64,000 bases of DNA from Flavobacteriales bacterium (GTDB taxonomy: Bacteria; Bacteroidota; Bacteroidia; Flavobacteriales_D; Sanyastnellaceae), in contig JAIXWX010000010.1 of NCBI GenBank assembly GCA_027491075.1, positions 62,001 through 126,000 on the forward strand, in the 5' to 3' direction. The position numbers and the translations under genes were made by a program. Below, piece after piece: positions 17,467-26,947 of the stretch. A model generated the notes under the pieces. The model ran no database searches. It worked only from the letters and a program-made list of their open reading frames with translations, and was not told the origin of the DNA. Within the stretch, counting starts at the first letter, position 1. Each line of letters begins with the position of its first letter.

Positions 17467-18468
17467 CTATTTGGGTGCATTAAAATATTTCGCCAGAGCT
17501 GAATCCACAAAATTTGGCTTGTTTTCGTATGTTTCCAAGTGAGGTTCCAATGCCCTCATAATTTCATACTTCGTTTGTTCCGAAAGCCGATATCCAAAAA
17601 TGACTGAATCTATGCTAACATATGGGAAGATTCGTTTGGCAATTTTCTGATAATCCTTACTCTCAAATTTATTCCATCGGCAATCTTCAAGGGCTAACTC
17701 TCGATATGTACAAAACTGCATTTTAGAGTTCAAATCTTGAATTCCTCTATCCTCGTGAAGCTTTGTGAAATCATTATTAAAAAGTAGCCTCACTTCGGCT
17801 TCGTCTTGATAAATTTTTTGTTTATGGAAAGCAAGAAGATTGTAGAAAAAAGCCTCAAAATTATTGACTACAAAACTATTTGTGAGTACAAATTCATTAT
17901 AAGCCTGAATAGTTCTAAGCAATCCGTCAAAATGATTATTGCCGTAATGAATCTAGCTTAAAACAAAGTTGCGCCAATGATTACGATTAGATTTCGAAAA
18001 ACGAAGCACCAATCCAACTCCGTTACCATCTTGACCGAATTGACGCCACATGCTAAGACTCTTCTCCTTGGTTTCAAGTTCAAAGCGACACATAGACAAA
18101 CTGTAGATTCTTCTTTTAATCATAGAGACTTTGTAAGGATCCCCATTTAAATCCAACGCTTTGTTTGCAAAATCAAATTCATCCTTGTCGTCCATAGACT
18201 CCAAATCATACATGCGCAGTCTTTTTTCCCTTACTATACTTAAAAGTTTATGAGGAGAGGTAAAATGAATGAATTTGTAATCACCGGTATGATAATACTT
18301 GGACTGCTCATATTCACCATATTCAGTTGGAAGATATATGGAAGCGTAGTTGTGTTCATCTATGTTCGCAGAGCCGAAAACATGCCCACCTTTATATTCC
18401 ATTCTGGGTAAAAGATTCTTTCTCAGTACATCATTAAAAAAGAGGTCTATTTTCTTCCTGTCTATCAT
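17467..18468 (-). pseudogene. DUF2971-like gene interrupted by one in-frame TAG
   Basis: Two open stretches, 18468-17953 (171 codons) and the part ending at 17467, are in the same frame and separated by a single TAG at 17953-17955; coding signal continues straight through it (FVLS-stop-IHYGNNHFDGLL). Without that stop the product would be about 333 residues. The first part has the DUF2971 hallmarks FIHFTSPHKLLSIVREKRLRM, a MDDKDEF-like acid motif and SMCRFE...SLSMWRQFG. DUF2971 proteins are common in defence islands, but their biochemical role is not settled. It may be a recent nonsense mutation, a sequencing error, or a functional truncated product. Confidence 0.75.
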
Positions 18469-18504
18469 TTTGTAATTTTTACAGAATTAAGTCGGAACAA
18501 CGCA

Positions 18505-18804
18505 CTACTTGCCAAATCTCCAAGACAAAACATAGCCAATTACGGTTCCGAACATTACTCCAAATGTGCTCTTGTCGATGAGCTGATGATCATGGGTATA
18601 AATTAGAATGTAAACCACTAGACAGGCAATCCCAATGGTTACAATTGTCTGGAATATATCATCCCAAATCTTACTGAAAGATATTATTCTTCTAAGAAGT
18701 CTACTCCATTTTCCGCTTTCTTTAGACCGTAAAAGTGATAAGAGTGATGCAAGTATATCTTGATTGGGCTCTTGGTTTTGTTGAGGTGCTGGATTCTCGC
18801 TCAT
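18505..18804 (-). CDS. Small two-helix membrane protein, unknown
   Basis: A 99-residue protein starting at MSENPAPQQNQ; the frame opens 10 codons earlier. A Gln/Pro-rich N-terminus is followed by a basic segment and two hydrophobic helices, IVTIGIACLVVYILIY (about residues 53-69) and FGVMFGTVIGYVLSW (about 80-95). It lies 36 bases upstream of the DUF2971 gene on the same strand, so the two may form an operon. Small membrane proteins of this kind often serve as the effector in abortive defence pairs, but no family is recognised and that role is only a guess. Confidence 0.6.
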   Translation of the reverse strand: MSENPAPQQNQEPNQDILASLLSLLRSKESGKWSRLLRRIISFSKIWDDIFQTIVTIGIACLVVYILIYTHDHQLIDKSTFGVMFGTVIGYVLSWRFGK

Positions 18805-18930
18805 TGTAAATGGTTTTCGAAGAACCCATAACATTCATGCCAACATATCAATTTCCAATCTTAATATAATTGCTTTATGTAGTCGCGACACCTTAAAACG
18901 ACAGGAATGTGATATAATAACAAGTTCTAT

Positions 18931-19092
18931 TCAATGCTTCCTTTCCTCTTGAAGCCACTCATATAAAGTATTTCCTTCTATGATTTCTCTATTCTTGGAG
19001 ATGGTGTTTTTAAGGATTTATAAACTCTCTATTCTTGTGTAATATATCCCCGGCTCTAACACGACCATATAGAAATAACTTTTTTCAGCGTT
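18931..19092 (-). pseudogene. Possible gene remnant
   Basis: About 53 codons read as coherent coding sequence (SYFYMVVLEPGIYYTRIESL, one stop, ILKNTISKNREIIEGN, LYEWLQEERKH) ending in a TGA. No family recognised and no intact start. Low confidence; it could be a chance frame beside the IS66 remnant. Confidence 0.3.
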
Positions 19093-19390
19093 AACTATTT
19101 TCAGCAATAAAGATAGCGGATGTGAGGTAGTATTCTTTGGTGCTGTTGATTTTGCGCGGTACATCCTCCAACCATTCTTCCTGATTAAAGTTGTTTACTC
19201 TACAGCTTATTAAAAAAGAATAAACCATAGCGGAACACTGCGCATTGAAGGGAGATCAACTAGATTCATGACTCTTTATACCAATAACTTTTGCTCGGAT
19301 TTTACTTTCTATCGGAATAATATCGATGTGACTCTTTCCTTCTTGAGTATAGCTCATAAGCTCCTCTCTTGATGTTGAGTTGAAGAGCCT
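19087..19390 (-). mobile_element. Remnant of an IS66-family transposase gene (C-terminal end)
   Basis: The minus strand encodes EELMSYTQEGKSHIDIIP, then IESKIRAKVIG, a TGA, then NAQCSAMVYSFLISCRVNN and EEWLEDVPRKI, and in a shifted frame ILPH. This follows the order of the IS66 TnpC C-terminus: L..Y...G..EIDNN.IEN.IRP..IGRKN, then A..YSF..TCK.N...P.EWL.DVL..I, then LLPH. The diagnostic D, N and R residues are mutated, there is one stop and one frameshift, and neither TnpA/TnpB nor terminal repeats are seen. It is an old, inactive fragment inside a 790-bp stretch without intact genes. Confidence 0.75.
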
Positions 19391-19592
19391 TGTAGATTGA
19401 AAATTCAGATGTTAACTTATTTATTGTGTGCGCAATTTAATCGAAAATATTATTGAGCCTCGAAACTGAGATTTCTTTTAACAGCTTCTTTTTCCCACGT
19501 CTTTAATTTTATACTTACTAAGCTATGCCTTCCATAACCAAACGAGTAAAATTTTCCAGCCTCAAAGGGGGGGCATTTCAATCAAAGTACTA

Positions 19593-19615
19593 AATTTGAC
19601 AACTCTGTCCAAATT
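19593..19615. promoter_or_regulatory. Candidate operator upstream of the HTH regulator
   Basis: An imperfect inverted repeat, AATTTG-ACA...TGTC-CAAATT, spans 19593-19615. It contains a TTTG (19595-19598) and is followed by a weak -7-like TTAATTTG at 19614-19621, only six bases before the regulator start. The layout is what self-regulating controller proteins of restriction systems use. The -33/-7 spacing is 15, shorter than usual, so the promoter itself is uncertain. Confidence 0.45.
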
Positions 19616-19626
19616 AATTTGTCTAA

Positions 19627-19926
19627 ATGAGCAATATTACATTTTGTGACTATATCAGAAAACGAAGGGAAGAAATAGAACTTCCATTGCGGAAGGTTGC
19701 TGCTTATCTCGACATTGATACTTCAACTCTCAGTAAAGTTGAACGTGGTGAGCGACCAGCATCACCTGACTATTTAAAACCGCTTTCAGAAATTTTGGAA
19801 CTGGACTTGAAAGAAGTGCAGACAACTTACATAGCAGACAAAATCACAAAAGACTTTGGTGGACTGGAACATTTAAGTGAAGGATTAAAAGAGGCGGAGA
19901 AACAGATAAAAAGAAACAAAAAGTAA
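19627..19926 (+). CDS. XRE-family HTH regulator
   Basis: A 99-residue protein with a helix-turn-helix of the XRE/Cro type: RKVAAYLDIDTSTLSKVERGER (about residues 22-43, longest helix pair) followed by a short basic C-terminal helix. Such proteins act as controllers that delay expression of the restriction enzyme until methylation is in place. The stop overlaps the next start as TAATG, so this is the first gene of a tightly coupled three-gene operon. An inverted repeat just upstream is a likely binding site. Confidence 0.88.
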   Translation: MSNITFCDYIRKRREEIELPLRKVAAYLDIDTSTLSKVERGERPASPDYLKPLSEILELDLKEVQTTYIADKITKDFGGLEHLSEGLKEAEKQIKRNKK

Positions 19927-22900
19927 TGGCAACTAAATTTTTTACAAATAAAGACGACAAAACCCTGATTGGTAAGTTCGAAGGAATATTTACCAATACT
20001 CATGTACATTACTTTGACGCATTAGTTGGCTTTTTCAGAGCTTCTGGTTATTTCAAAGTTAGACCTCTTCTAAAAGACGTTTCTAAAATCAGAATTTTGG
20101 TCGGTATTGATGTTGACCATTTAATTAGTGAAGCTGCAAGGAAAGGACTCGAATTCAATTTCAATACAGATGTAACCAGGGACGTATTTATCGCTGAACT
20201 GAAATCAGACATTCAAAATGCAGAATACAAAAGAAATGTTGAAGATGGAATTCTAGAATTTGTAAATGACATCATTGACAAAAAGATTGAAATCAAAGCA
20301 CACCCGAGCCAAAAACTTCATTCCAAAATTTACATTTTCAGACCAGAGAATTTTAACGAACATAATTCAGGTTCGGTAATCACAGGTTCAAGCAATCTTT
20401 CAGAATCAGGGCTTGAAAGGAATTTTGAATTCAATGTTGAGTTAAGAGACTTTGACGATGTGGCTTATGCTTTAAAAACTTTCAATGAACTGTGGGAAGA
20501 GAGCATTAGCATTATACCCTCGTCGATTGCCGAACTTAAAACAGAGACTTACCTGAACGAGGATTTCACTCCTTTTGAGGTTTACATCAAGTTTTTAATT
20601 GAATATTTTGGCAAGAGTATCGAGTACGACCCTGAATCTGTAACTGATTTACCAAAAGGTTATAAAAAGCTACATTATCAGATTGATGCGGTAAATGATG
20701 GCTATAACAAATTGGTTCAGCACAGCGGTTTTGTATTGGCAGACGTTGTGGGATTGGGTAAAACAATCATTGCCACTATAGTGGCAAAGAAGTTTTATTT
20801 CTCCAACGGCTACCGAACCAAAATACTAATTATTCATCCTCCAGCATTACGACCTAACTGGGAAAGAACTATTCGTGATTTCGAAGTTCCGAATGTTACA
20901 TTGATTACCAATGGTAGCTTACACAAGGTTACACACCCCGAAATATATGATTTAATCATTGTTGATGAAGCTCACAAATTCAGAAGTGATGAATCTGAAA
21001 TGTTCAACTTCCTTCAAAAAATTTGCAAGACTCCAAGAAAAAACCCTGCACCTGATGGAAGCAGAGAGAAAAAAGTAATTCTAGTTACAGCTACACCACT
21101 TAACAATAAACCTGATGATATCCGAAATCAGTTGTATTTATTCCAAGATGCAAAGAACTCAACTCTTGAAATCGGAAACTTACAACACTTTTTCAGACCA
21201 CTCATTGACCGATATGACAAACTGAAAAAACAAAAAGATAAATATATCATCGCTTCTGAGGTTAAGAAAATCTATGACGAAATCAGGGTTAAGGTTTTAG
21301 AACCAATCATCGTTAGAAGAACTCGTACCGACATTAGAAACACAGAAGAATATTGGAAGGACATTAAAGAACAAGGTTACACCTTCCCGGACATAGAGCC
21401 ACCAAGACAGATTCTTTATCAGATGGATTTGGAATTGAGTGAATTGTATGATGAAACGCTAAAGCAACTTAAAGACACAAAAAATGGCTTAAAGTATTTC
21501 CGCTATCAGGCAATAAAGTTTTTACCTGAAGAAATCAAAAAGAAATTTTTTAATAAGAATGCCGACATCATCTCCGAGTCATTGGCTAAAATCATGAAAA
21601 CGCTTTTGGTGAAAAGAATTGACAGCAGTTTTGAGGCCTTCAAAATGAGTTTAAAGCGTTACCATAATGCTAATACAGCTATGGTAAAGATGATTGAAAA
21701 CGGCAGAATTTTCATTGCTCCCAAATTGGGTGTGAATGACTACATCCTCAATGATGATGAAGAGAGCCTACAAAAGTTATTAGAAGATACCCAAGACCCG
21801 AATATCATTCAGGCATTTTCGGTAGAAGAATTTGCACCTGAATTTATTGTTGGCATTTACCACGACCAAAAGGTTTTGGACAAGTTGGTTGAAAGTTGGA
21901 ACAAAATAATCCAAGATCCCAAGTATGACGAATTGGTTTTCAGACTGAAAAATGAGTTGATGAATAGAGACATCAACGACAACAGGAAACTCATACTTTT
22001 CAGTGAGTCGAAGGAAACAACTGATTATATCAGTAAAAGGTTGAAAAAAGACGGCTTTGAAAGATTGATTGCAGTGGACAGTTCTAATCAAAAAGACCTT
22101 TCAGAAATAATTGCTGCAAACTTTGATGCAAACCTAAAACTAGAAGAACAAAAGAATGATTACGACATCATCATTACCACAGAAGTTTTGGCTGAGGGTG
22201 TAAACCTTCACCGTTCTAATGTTATTGTAAATTATGACATTCCGTGGAACGCAACCCGTTTGATGCAGCGTATTGGGCGTGTAAACCGTATTGGTACGCC
22301 TTCGGATAAAGTGTATATTTATAATTTTTTTCCAACCGCAAAAACAGATAATGAAATAGAGTTGAATAAAAAGGCTTACATCAAGCTTCAAGCTTTTCAC
22401 TCTGCATTGGGAGAGGATAGCCAAATCTACTCAGATGATGAGGAATACGGAACTTTTGGATTGTTCGAGAAAGTACCCGAGGAAGAACGAGATGAGCGTT
22501 TAATATTCCTAAATGAGTTAAGAAAGTTCAAGGACGAGCAACCAGAATTTTATAAAAAGATTCGTGACCGTGTGCCAAAACGAGCAAGGACCGGCAGAAA
22601 CGACAAGAGCAGAAAAGAAACATCATTGGTGTATATCAAAAACCAAAAACGTGACAGTTTTTATTACATCAACAACAAATTGGAGTTTGAAGAACTTACT
22701 TTCATTGAGGCTGCTCGAATATTCAAAGCACACATAACTGAAAAGGCAGTACGGCTTCACCAATTTCACCACGACCAAATCGGAACAGCACTTCAAACTT
22801 TCAGAGAAGAAGAAAATCTTGCTGCATTAGGGCAGTTAGGAACTGTAAAGATGGGGCCGAACGACCAACGGGCCATTGAGTATTTACACGGTCAAATTCA

Positions 22901-23219
22901 TTTTAACTTTGTAAGTCCTGGTGAAAAAGAGTTACTGAATGCTGCCAAAGCAGCCATTTCTAAAGGTAAATTTCAAAAATTACCAAGAGAGATAAACAAA
23001 CTGGCAAAAGAACGGAAACGACTTTTTGAGGATTCACGCAAAAATCCTACGGTGAAACCCATGACCAATATAGATGCATTTCAGCAGTTGATTAGAATTC
23101 TGAAAGCTTATCCATTGATTGATGCCATGAAAGAAGACGAGCAGGAACCGAAAACAAAGAAACTTGAAACCAGGTACAACGCACCGCAGATAATTATATC
23201 AGAATCATTCGTAGGCTAA
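19926..23219 (+). CDS. PLD-nuclease/SNF2-type helicase, restriction component
   Basis: A 1097-residue protein. Residues 1-210 form a phospholipase-D-like nuclease domain with HSKIYIF (about 131) and GSSNLSESGLE (about 155), i.e. one HxK motif; activity would need dimerisation. The SF2/SNF2 helicase follows: Walker A DVVGLGKT (about 277), DEAH box VDEAHKF (about 346), VTATPLNN motif III (about 398), and the C-terminal motifs TTEVLAEGVNL and RLMQRIGRVNRIG (about 755-785). It probably couples ATP-driven movement on DNA to cleavage. It shares TAATG overlaps with both the regulator before and the methyltransferase after, so the three form one unit, most likely an ATP-dependent restriction-modification system. 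It lacks DISARM's DUF1998 gene. Confidence 0.87.
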   Translation: MATKFFTNKDDKTLIGKFEGIFTNTHVHYFDALVGFFRASGYFKVRPLLKDVSKIRILVGIDVDHLISEAARKGLEFNFNTDVTRDVFIAELKSDIQNAEYKRNVEDGILEFVNDIIDKKIEIKAHPSQKLHSKIYIFRPENFNEHNSGSVITGSSNLSESGLERNFEFNVELRDFDDVAYALKTFNELWEESISIIPSSIAELKTETYLNEDFTPFEVYIKFLIEYFGKSIEYDPESVTDLPKGYKKLHYQIDAVNDGYNKLVQHSGFVLADVVGLGKTIIATIVAKKFYFSNGYRTKILIIHPPALRPNWERTIRDFEVPNVTLITNGSLHKVTHPEIYDLIIVDEAHKFRSDESEMFNFLQKICKTPRKNPAPDGSREKKVILVTATPLNNKPDDIRNQLYLFQDAKNSTLEIGNLQHFFRPLIDRYDKLKKQKDKYIIASEVKKIYDEIRVKVLEPIIVRRTRTDIRNTEEYWKDIKEQGYTFPDIEPPRQILYQMDLELSELYDETLKQLKDTKNGLKYFRYQAIKFLPEEIKKKFFNKNADIISESLAKIMKTLLVKRIDSSFEAFKMSLKRYHNANTAMVKMIENGRIFIAPKLGVNDYILNDDEESLQKLLEDTQDPNIIQAFSVEEFAPEFIVGIYHDQKVLDKLVESWNKIIQDPKYDELVFRLKNELMNRDINDNRKLILFSESKETTDYISKRLKKDGFERLIAVDSSNQKDLSEIIAANFDANLKLEEQKNDYDIIITTEVLAEGVNLHRSNVIVNYDIPWNATRLMQRIGRVNRIGTPSDKVYIYNFFPTAKTDNEIELNKKAYIKLQAFHSALGEDSQIYSDDEEYGTFGLFEKVPEEERDERLIFLNELRKFKDEQPEFYKKIRDRVPKRARTGRNDKSRKETSLVYIKNQKRDSFYYINNKLEFEELTFIEAARIFKAHITEKAVRLHQFHHDQIGTALQTFREEENLAALGQLGTVKMGPNDQRAIEYLHGQIHFNFVSPGEKELLNAAKAAISKGKFQKLPREINKLAKERKRLFEDSRKNPTVKPMTNIDAFQQLIRILKAYPLIDAMKEDEQEPKTKKLETRYNAPQIIISESFVG

Positions 23220-26200
23220 TGACAAAAGAAGAACTACACGAACATTTAAGAGCCGAATATTCACGGGACAATTGGAAGAAAATTGTAAACGCCATCTTCC
23301 CCAACCGTGAATTTTTTACCACTGAAGAGCCTGTGGATATGACCAAGCAGGCACAACGTGACCTTACACAGAAAATCATTCGTTTTGGTAACATCAAACT
23401 GGATGATGGTAATAGTTTGGCATTATATGAAGTTGAACTCAAAACTAATGCTACACACATCACCCGCAACCGTGTTGGCTTACGCAATTTGATTACCAAT
23501 GAAGTAATTCCTGGGGTGGTAGATGGTGCCTTGATTGTTTACCACCAACCGGGACATAACGACTGGCGTTTTTCCTTTTACTCCAAGTCGAAATATTGGG
23601 ATGATGAAGGCAATGAGATAAAGAAAGAAACACACCCCAAGCGATACACTTATGTATTGGGCAAAGACGAAACTTGTGTAACACCCAGAGAACGTTTTTG
23701 GCATTTGGTAGAAAAGCGAACCCGAACAATAAAGGATGTATTAGAGGCATTCTCAGTAGAAAAGGTTTCCAAGGAGTTTTTCGTAAAGTATAAAAAGCAT
23801 TATCAGGCATTTGTTGAAAGCCTGATAGATTCAAATTTCAAAGCCAGCATCTTTAATGGCAATGAAAAAGCCATTCGTGACTTTGTAAAGAAAATGTTGG
23901 GCAGGATTGTCTTTCTTCAATTCCTACAAAAGAAAGGCTGGTTAGATGTTGCACAAGACAAACACTATGGAGAAGGCAACAAGAATTTCTTAGCAGAATT
24001 TTTTGAAGCCAATTGCAATGATGTCTTTTACAGCAACTGTCTTGTGCCCTTATTCTTTGAAACACTTAACAATCCGAAGGATGAAGTTTTCAAAGTAACC
24101 AAAACCAAGTTTCCTTATCTGAATGGTGGTTTGTTTGAACGTGATGAAATTGAAAAGAAAGCCAAAGCCGATTTCATTGTTTTCAAAAAAGAACTGTTTG
24201 AAAACCTGTTCTCATTTTTTGGCGAATACAATTTCACCATTGATGAAAGTACGCCTGATGATTTGGATGTGGGTATTGACCCTGAAATGCTTGGGCACAT
24301 TTTTGAAAACCTACTCGAAGATAACCGTGAGAAAGGGGCTTTTTATACGCCCAAACTCATTGTGCAATACATGTGTCAGGAAGTATTGATTCAATACCTT
24401 GAACTAAACTTGGGCAAACATGAAGCCATTGCTAACTTCATCCGATATAAAGACCGTGGAGATGAAAAAGCCAAAGACAACTTTATACGAAACAACGCAT
24501 CCCAAATTGAAAAGCTTCTAGATGATGTAAAAATTTGTGACCCAGCTATTGGTTCGGGTGCTTTTCCTATGGGATTGTTGCAGGAAATATTTCACGCCAA
24601 ACTGGCTTTGGACTGGACTTTACTCGATAAAAAAGGTGAGGTCAAACGAGCCATTATACAAAACTCTATTTATGGAGTGGATAAAGACAAAGGTGCGGTG
24701 GATATTGCACGTTTGCGTTTTTGGTTGAGTTTGATTGTAGATGAAGAGGTAAAGAAAGGCGAAAAGCCACAACCACTACCCAACTTCGATTACAAAATCA
24801 TGCAAGGAGATTCTTTGCTTGAAAGTTTCAAAGGGTATTCTTTAAAGTATCACGACATACAAGAAGAGCCACAACAAACAGATTTATTTAATACACAAAC
24901 ACAGGTTAATCTGTTTAAGAAAACACATACCGATTTAGCTAAACTCGAAAAGGATTTTTTTGACCCGAAAAACAACCACCGTAAAGAAGAAATACGAAAT
25001 GAAATTGATGCTTTGGTGGCTCATAGTATTGAGCAATCGTTTAAAGACTTGATTGCTGAAAAGAAAAAGACAGTTGCATCCATTTCAAGAAACTTTGCTC
25101 CAGATAAAAGCCGCAAAACAAAACAGGAGAAAAACATAGCAACATTAGATGCAGAAATTGAGGATATGCAACAGGCCTTGAAAGACATTAAACCACTTTT
25201 AAAAAAAGATGAAAAGCCTTGGTTTATGTGGCATTTGTACTTCAAAGATGTGTTTGATAAAGGTGGTTTTGATATTGTGATAGGTAACCCACCCTACATA
25301 CGACAGGAAAACATTACCGACATTAAACCCTATTTAGAGAAGATTGACGGTAAACCTAATTATGAAGTGTACAACAGCACCAGCGACATTTATACCTACT
25401 TCTTTGAATTGGGGCATAAAATTTTGAAGCAGGAAAAAGGGGTTTTCTCTTATATCTGTTCAAAGAAATATACAAGAGCAAAATATGGGCAAAACTTGCG
25501 TAAATACCTGTTGTCAAAAACCCAATTGAGCGGATATGTTGATTTTAATGAAGTTCAGGTATTTGGTGCAACAGTTGATACCTCAATTATTTTCTTTCGG
25601 AAATCATCAAAGCCATCAGATAACTACTCTTTTACATTCTGTCTTGTTGGGAATGATTTGCAAAGGAATGAACCACTTATTGATTATATTAATAAAAATG
25701 GAAATAAATATCAAAGAAAGTATTTAAATGATTCAAGTTGGTCATTTGCTGATAAATTTTCTGAGTATGTTAAACAAATAATTGAGATGGTACCCAAGAA
25801 ATTAAAAGATTGGAATACTGAAATCAATTATGGGATTAAGTCAGGTTGCAATGAGGCTTTTTACATTAATGAAAAAACAAGAAACATACTTATTTCTGAA
25901 AATCCAGCTTGCGCAGATTACATAAAGCCCCTTTTACGAGGTAGGGACATAAAACGTTTTATTACCGACTATAAAAAGCAGTATCTGATTTTTATAAGAC
26001 GAAATGATGATGTTACAAGGATTAATAATATTCTTACTTATTTGAATCAATACAGAGAAAGATTGGAGCCAAGGCCCCTTGAATGGCAGCCTTTACGTAA
26101 TGGAGAGAAATGGAAGGGCAGAAAATCTGGGCCTTATAAATGGTATGAAATACAAGATAATGTGGCTTACTACTCGGATTTTGAAAGGGAAAAAATTGTA

Positions 26201-26797
26201 TGGTTAGTTCTTTCTGATAAAGCAACCTTTGCTATTGACAAAGAAGGTTATTACACCAACGATAGTACCTTTATAATGTTAGGTGCAAATTTAGAGTACT
26301 TATGTTCTATCTTAAATTCTAAATTGTGTGAATGGTACTTTGATAAGATAGCTACTAGTTCAGGTGTTGGTACAAACATGTGGAAGAAGGCATACATCGA
26401 ACAAATCCCAATTCCTGAAATTCCCAAGATGGAAATGAAGCCATTTGAGATTTTGGTGGATTACATCACCTTCATCAAAAAATATTCAGAACGCATCAGT
26501 CCATATACTCCCAACGACCACATGGCAGCCAACTTTGAAGAACTGGTAGATGCCTGTGTGTATGAATTGTATTTCAAGGAACACATGGAGGAGAAAGGTA
26601 TTGCTGTTTTAAAAGAAGTAAACCAACTTCTAAAACCCATAGACCACCTGGATGAAAAAACACAGGCGGACAAGATTGTGAGAATCATCAATTCGGTATA
26701 TGACGAATACAAAAGCACCGACAACATTATCCGCAGGCGTATTTTAGACTTTCCGGTGAAAAGTCCTGACATCATCAATGTAATACAGAATGGGTAA
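23219..26797 (+). CDS. Eco57I-like adenine DNA methyltransferase
   Basis: A 1192-residue class I N6-adenine methyltransferase. The N-terminal 200 residues include ALYEVELKT (about 70-76), which may be a degenerate or active PD-(D/E)xK nuclease core as in type IIG enzymes. Methyltransferase motifs are GAFYTPKLIVQYM (about 374), the SAM-binding DPAIGSGAF (about 441) and the catalytic IGNPPY (about 690). The C-terminal third (about 850-1120) resembles the TaqI-type target-recognition domain, e.g. RGRDIKRF and NSKLCEWYF. It would mark self DNA for the helicase-nuclease encoded just upstream. It could also cut on its own if the N-terminal nuclease is active. Confidence 0.9.
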   Translation: MTKEELHEHLRAEYSRDNWKKIVNAIFPNREFFTTEEPVDMTKQAQRDLTQKIIRFGNIKLDDGNSLALYEVELKTNATHITRNRVGLRNLITNEVIPGVVDGALIVYHQPGHNDWRFSFYSKSKYWDDEGNEIKKETHPKRYTYVLGKDETCVTPRERFWHLVEKRTRTIKDVLEAFSVEKVSKEFFVKYKKHYQAFVESLIDSNFKASIFNGNEKAIRDFVKKMLGRIVFLQFLQKKGWLDVAQDKHYGEGNKNFLAEFFEANCNDVFYSNCLVPLFFETLNNPKDEVFKVTKTKFPYLNGGLFERDEIEKKAKADFIVFKKELFENLFSFFGEYNFTIDESTPDDLDVGIDPEMLGHIFENLLEDNREKGAFYTPKLIVQYMCQEVLIQYLELNLGKHEAIANFIRYKDRGDEKAKDNFIRNNASQIEKLLDDVKICDPAIGSGAFPMGLLQEIFHAKLALDWTLLDKKGEVKRAIIQNSIYGVDKDKGAVDIARLRFWLSLIVDEEVKKGEKPQPLPNFDYKIMQGDSLLESFKGYSLKYHDIQEEPQQTDLFNTQTQVNLFKKTHTDLAKLEKDFFDPKNNHRKEEIRNEIDALVAHSIEQSFKDLIAEKKKTVASISRNFAPDKSRKTKQEKNIATLDAEIEDMQQALKDIKPLLKKDEKPWFMWHLYFKDVFDKGGFDIVIGNPPYIRQENITDIKPYLEKIDGKPNYEVYNSTSDIYTYFFELGHKILKQEKGVFSYICSKKYTRAKYGQNLRKYLLSKTQLSGYVDFNEVQVFGATVDTSIIFFRKSSKPSDNYSFTFCLVGNDLQRNEPLIDYINKNGNKYQRKYLNDSSWSFADKFSEYVKQIIEMVPKKLKDWNTEINYGIKSGCNEAFYINEKTRNILISENPACADYIKPLLRGRDIKRFITDYKKQYLIFIRRNDDVTRINNILTYLNQYRERLEPRPLEWQPLRNGEKWKGRKSGPYKWYEIQDNVAYYSDFEREKIVWLVLSDKATFAIDKEGYYTNDSTFIMLGANLEYLCSILNSKLCEWYFDKIATSSGVGTNMWKKAYIEQIPIPEIPKMEMKPFEILVDYITFIKKYSERISPYTPNDHMAANFEELVDACVYELYFKEHMEEKGIAVLKEVNQLLKPIDHLDEKTQADKIVRIINSVYDEYKSTDNIIRRRILDFPVKSPDIINVIQNG

Positions 26798-26877
26798 ACA
26801 TGTTGAAATACAAATACCTAGATTTTTTTTCTGCAAACTTTTCTTTGAAAACGTTTACGGAATTCAAAAACTTGTTT

Positions 26878-26885
26878 TACTTTCG
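26878..26885 (+). promoter_or_regulatory. Candidate -7 element for the hairpin RNA and abi gene
   Basis: TACTTTCG differs from the Bacteroidota consensus TAnnTTTG at one base and predicts a start near 26889-26891, just before the hairpin. No good TTTG lies at the normal -33 spacing. Confidence 0.4.
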
Positions 26886-26888
26886 CAT

Positions 26889-26946
26889 CAACATGTCCAC
26901 CCCCCTTCCCGTTAGATCAGGGCGCTCAGGGTGGACTTTTTATTTT
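26889..26946 (+). ncRNA. Hairpin RNA candidate upstream of the AbiF-type gene
   Basis: An 8-bp perfect stem, GTCCACCC (26895-26902) with GGGTGGAC (26929-26936), encloses a 26-base loop in which CCCT and AGGG can pair again. It is followed at once by TTTTTATTTT, ending two bases before the abi start codon. It could be simply a terminator for the methyltransferase operon. However, it lies 98 bases from that gene and directly against abi, and Abi_2/AbiF proteins are known to be paired with structured RNAs encoded just upstream that keep them inactive. I favour the RNA antitoxin reading. Confidence 0.55.
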
Positions 26947-26947
26947 C

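Noticed and set aside
19926-26797. DISARM or BREX system
   Set aside because: No DUF1998 (DrmB), no PglZ, BrxC or Lon-like gene is present; only the helicase and methylase types are shared.
26889-26946. Plain terminator of the methyltransferase operon as the sole explanation
   Set aside because: Kept as the alternative, but the hairpin lies about 98 bases from that gene, has a -7-like box just before it and abuts the abi start, so an RNA gene is at least as likely.
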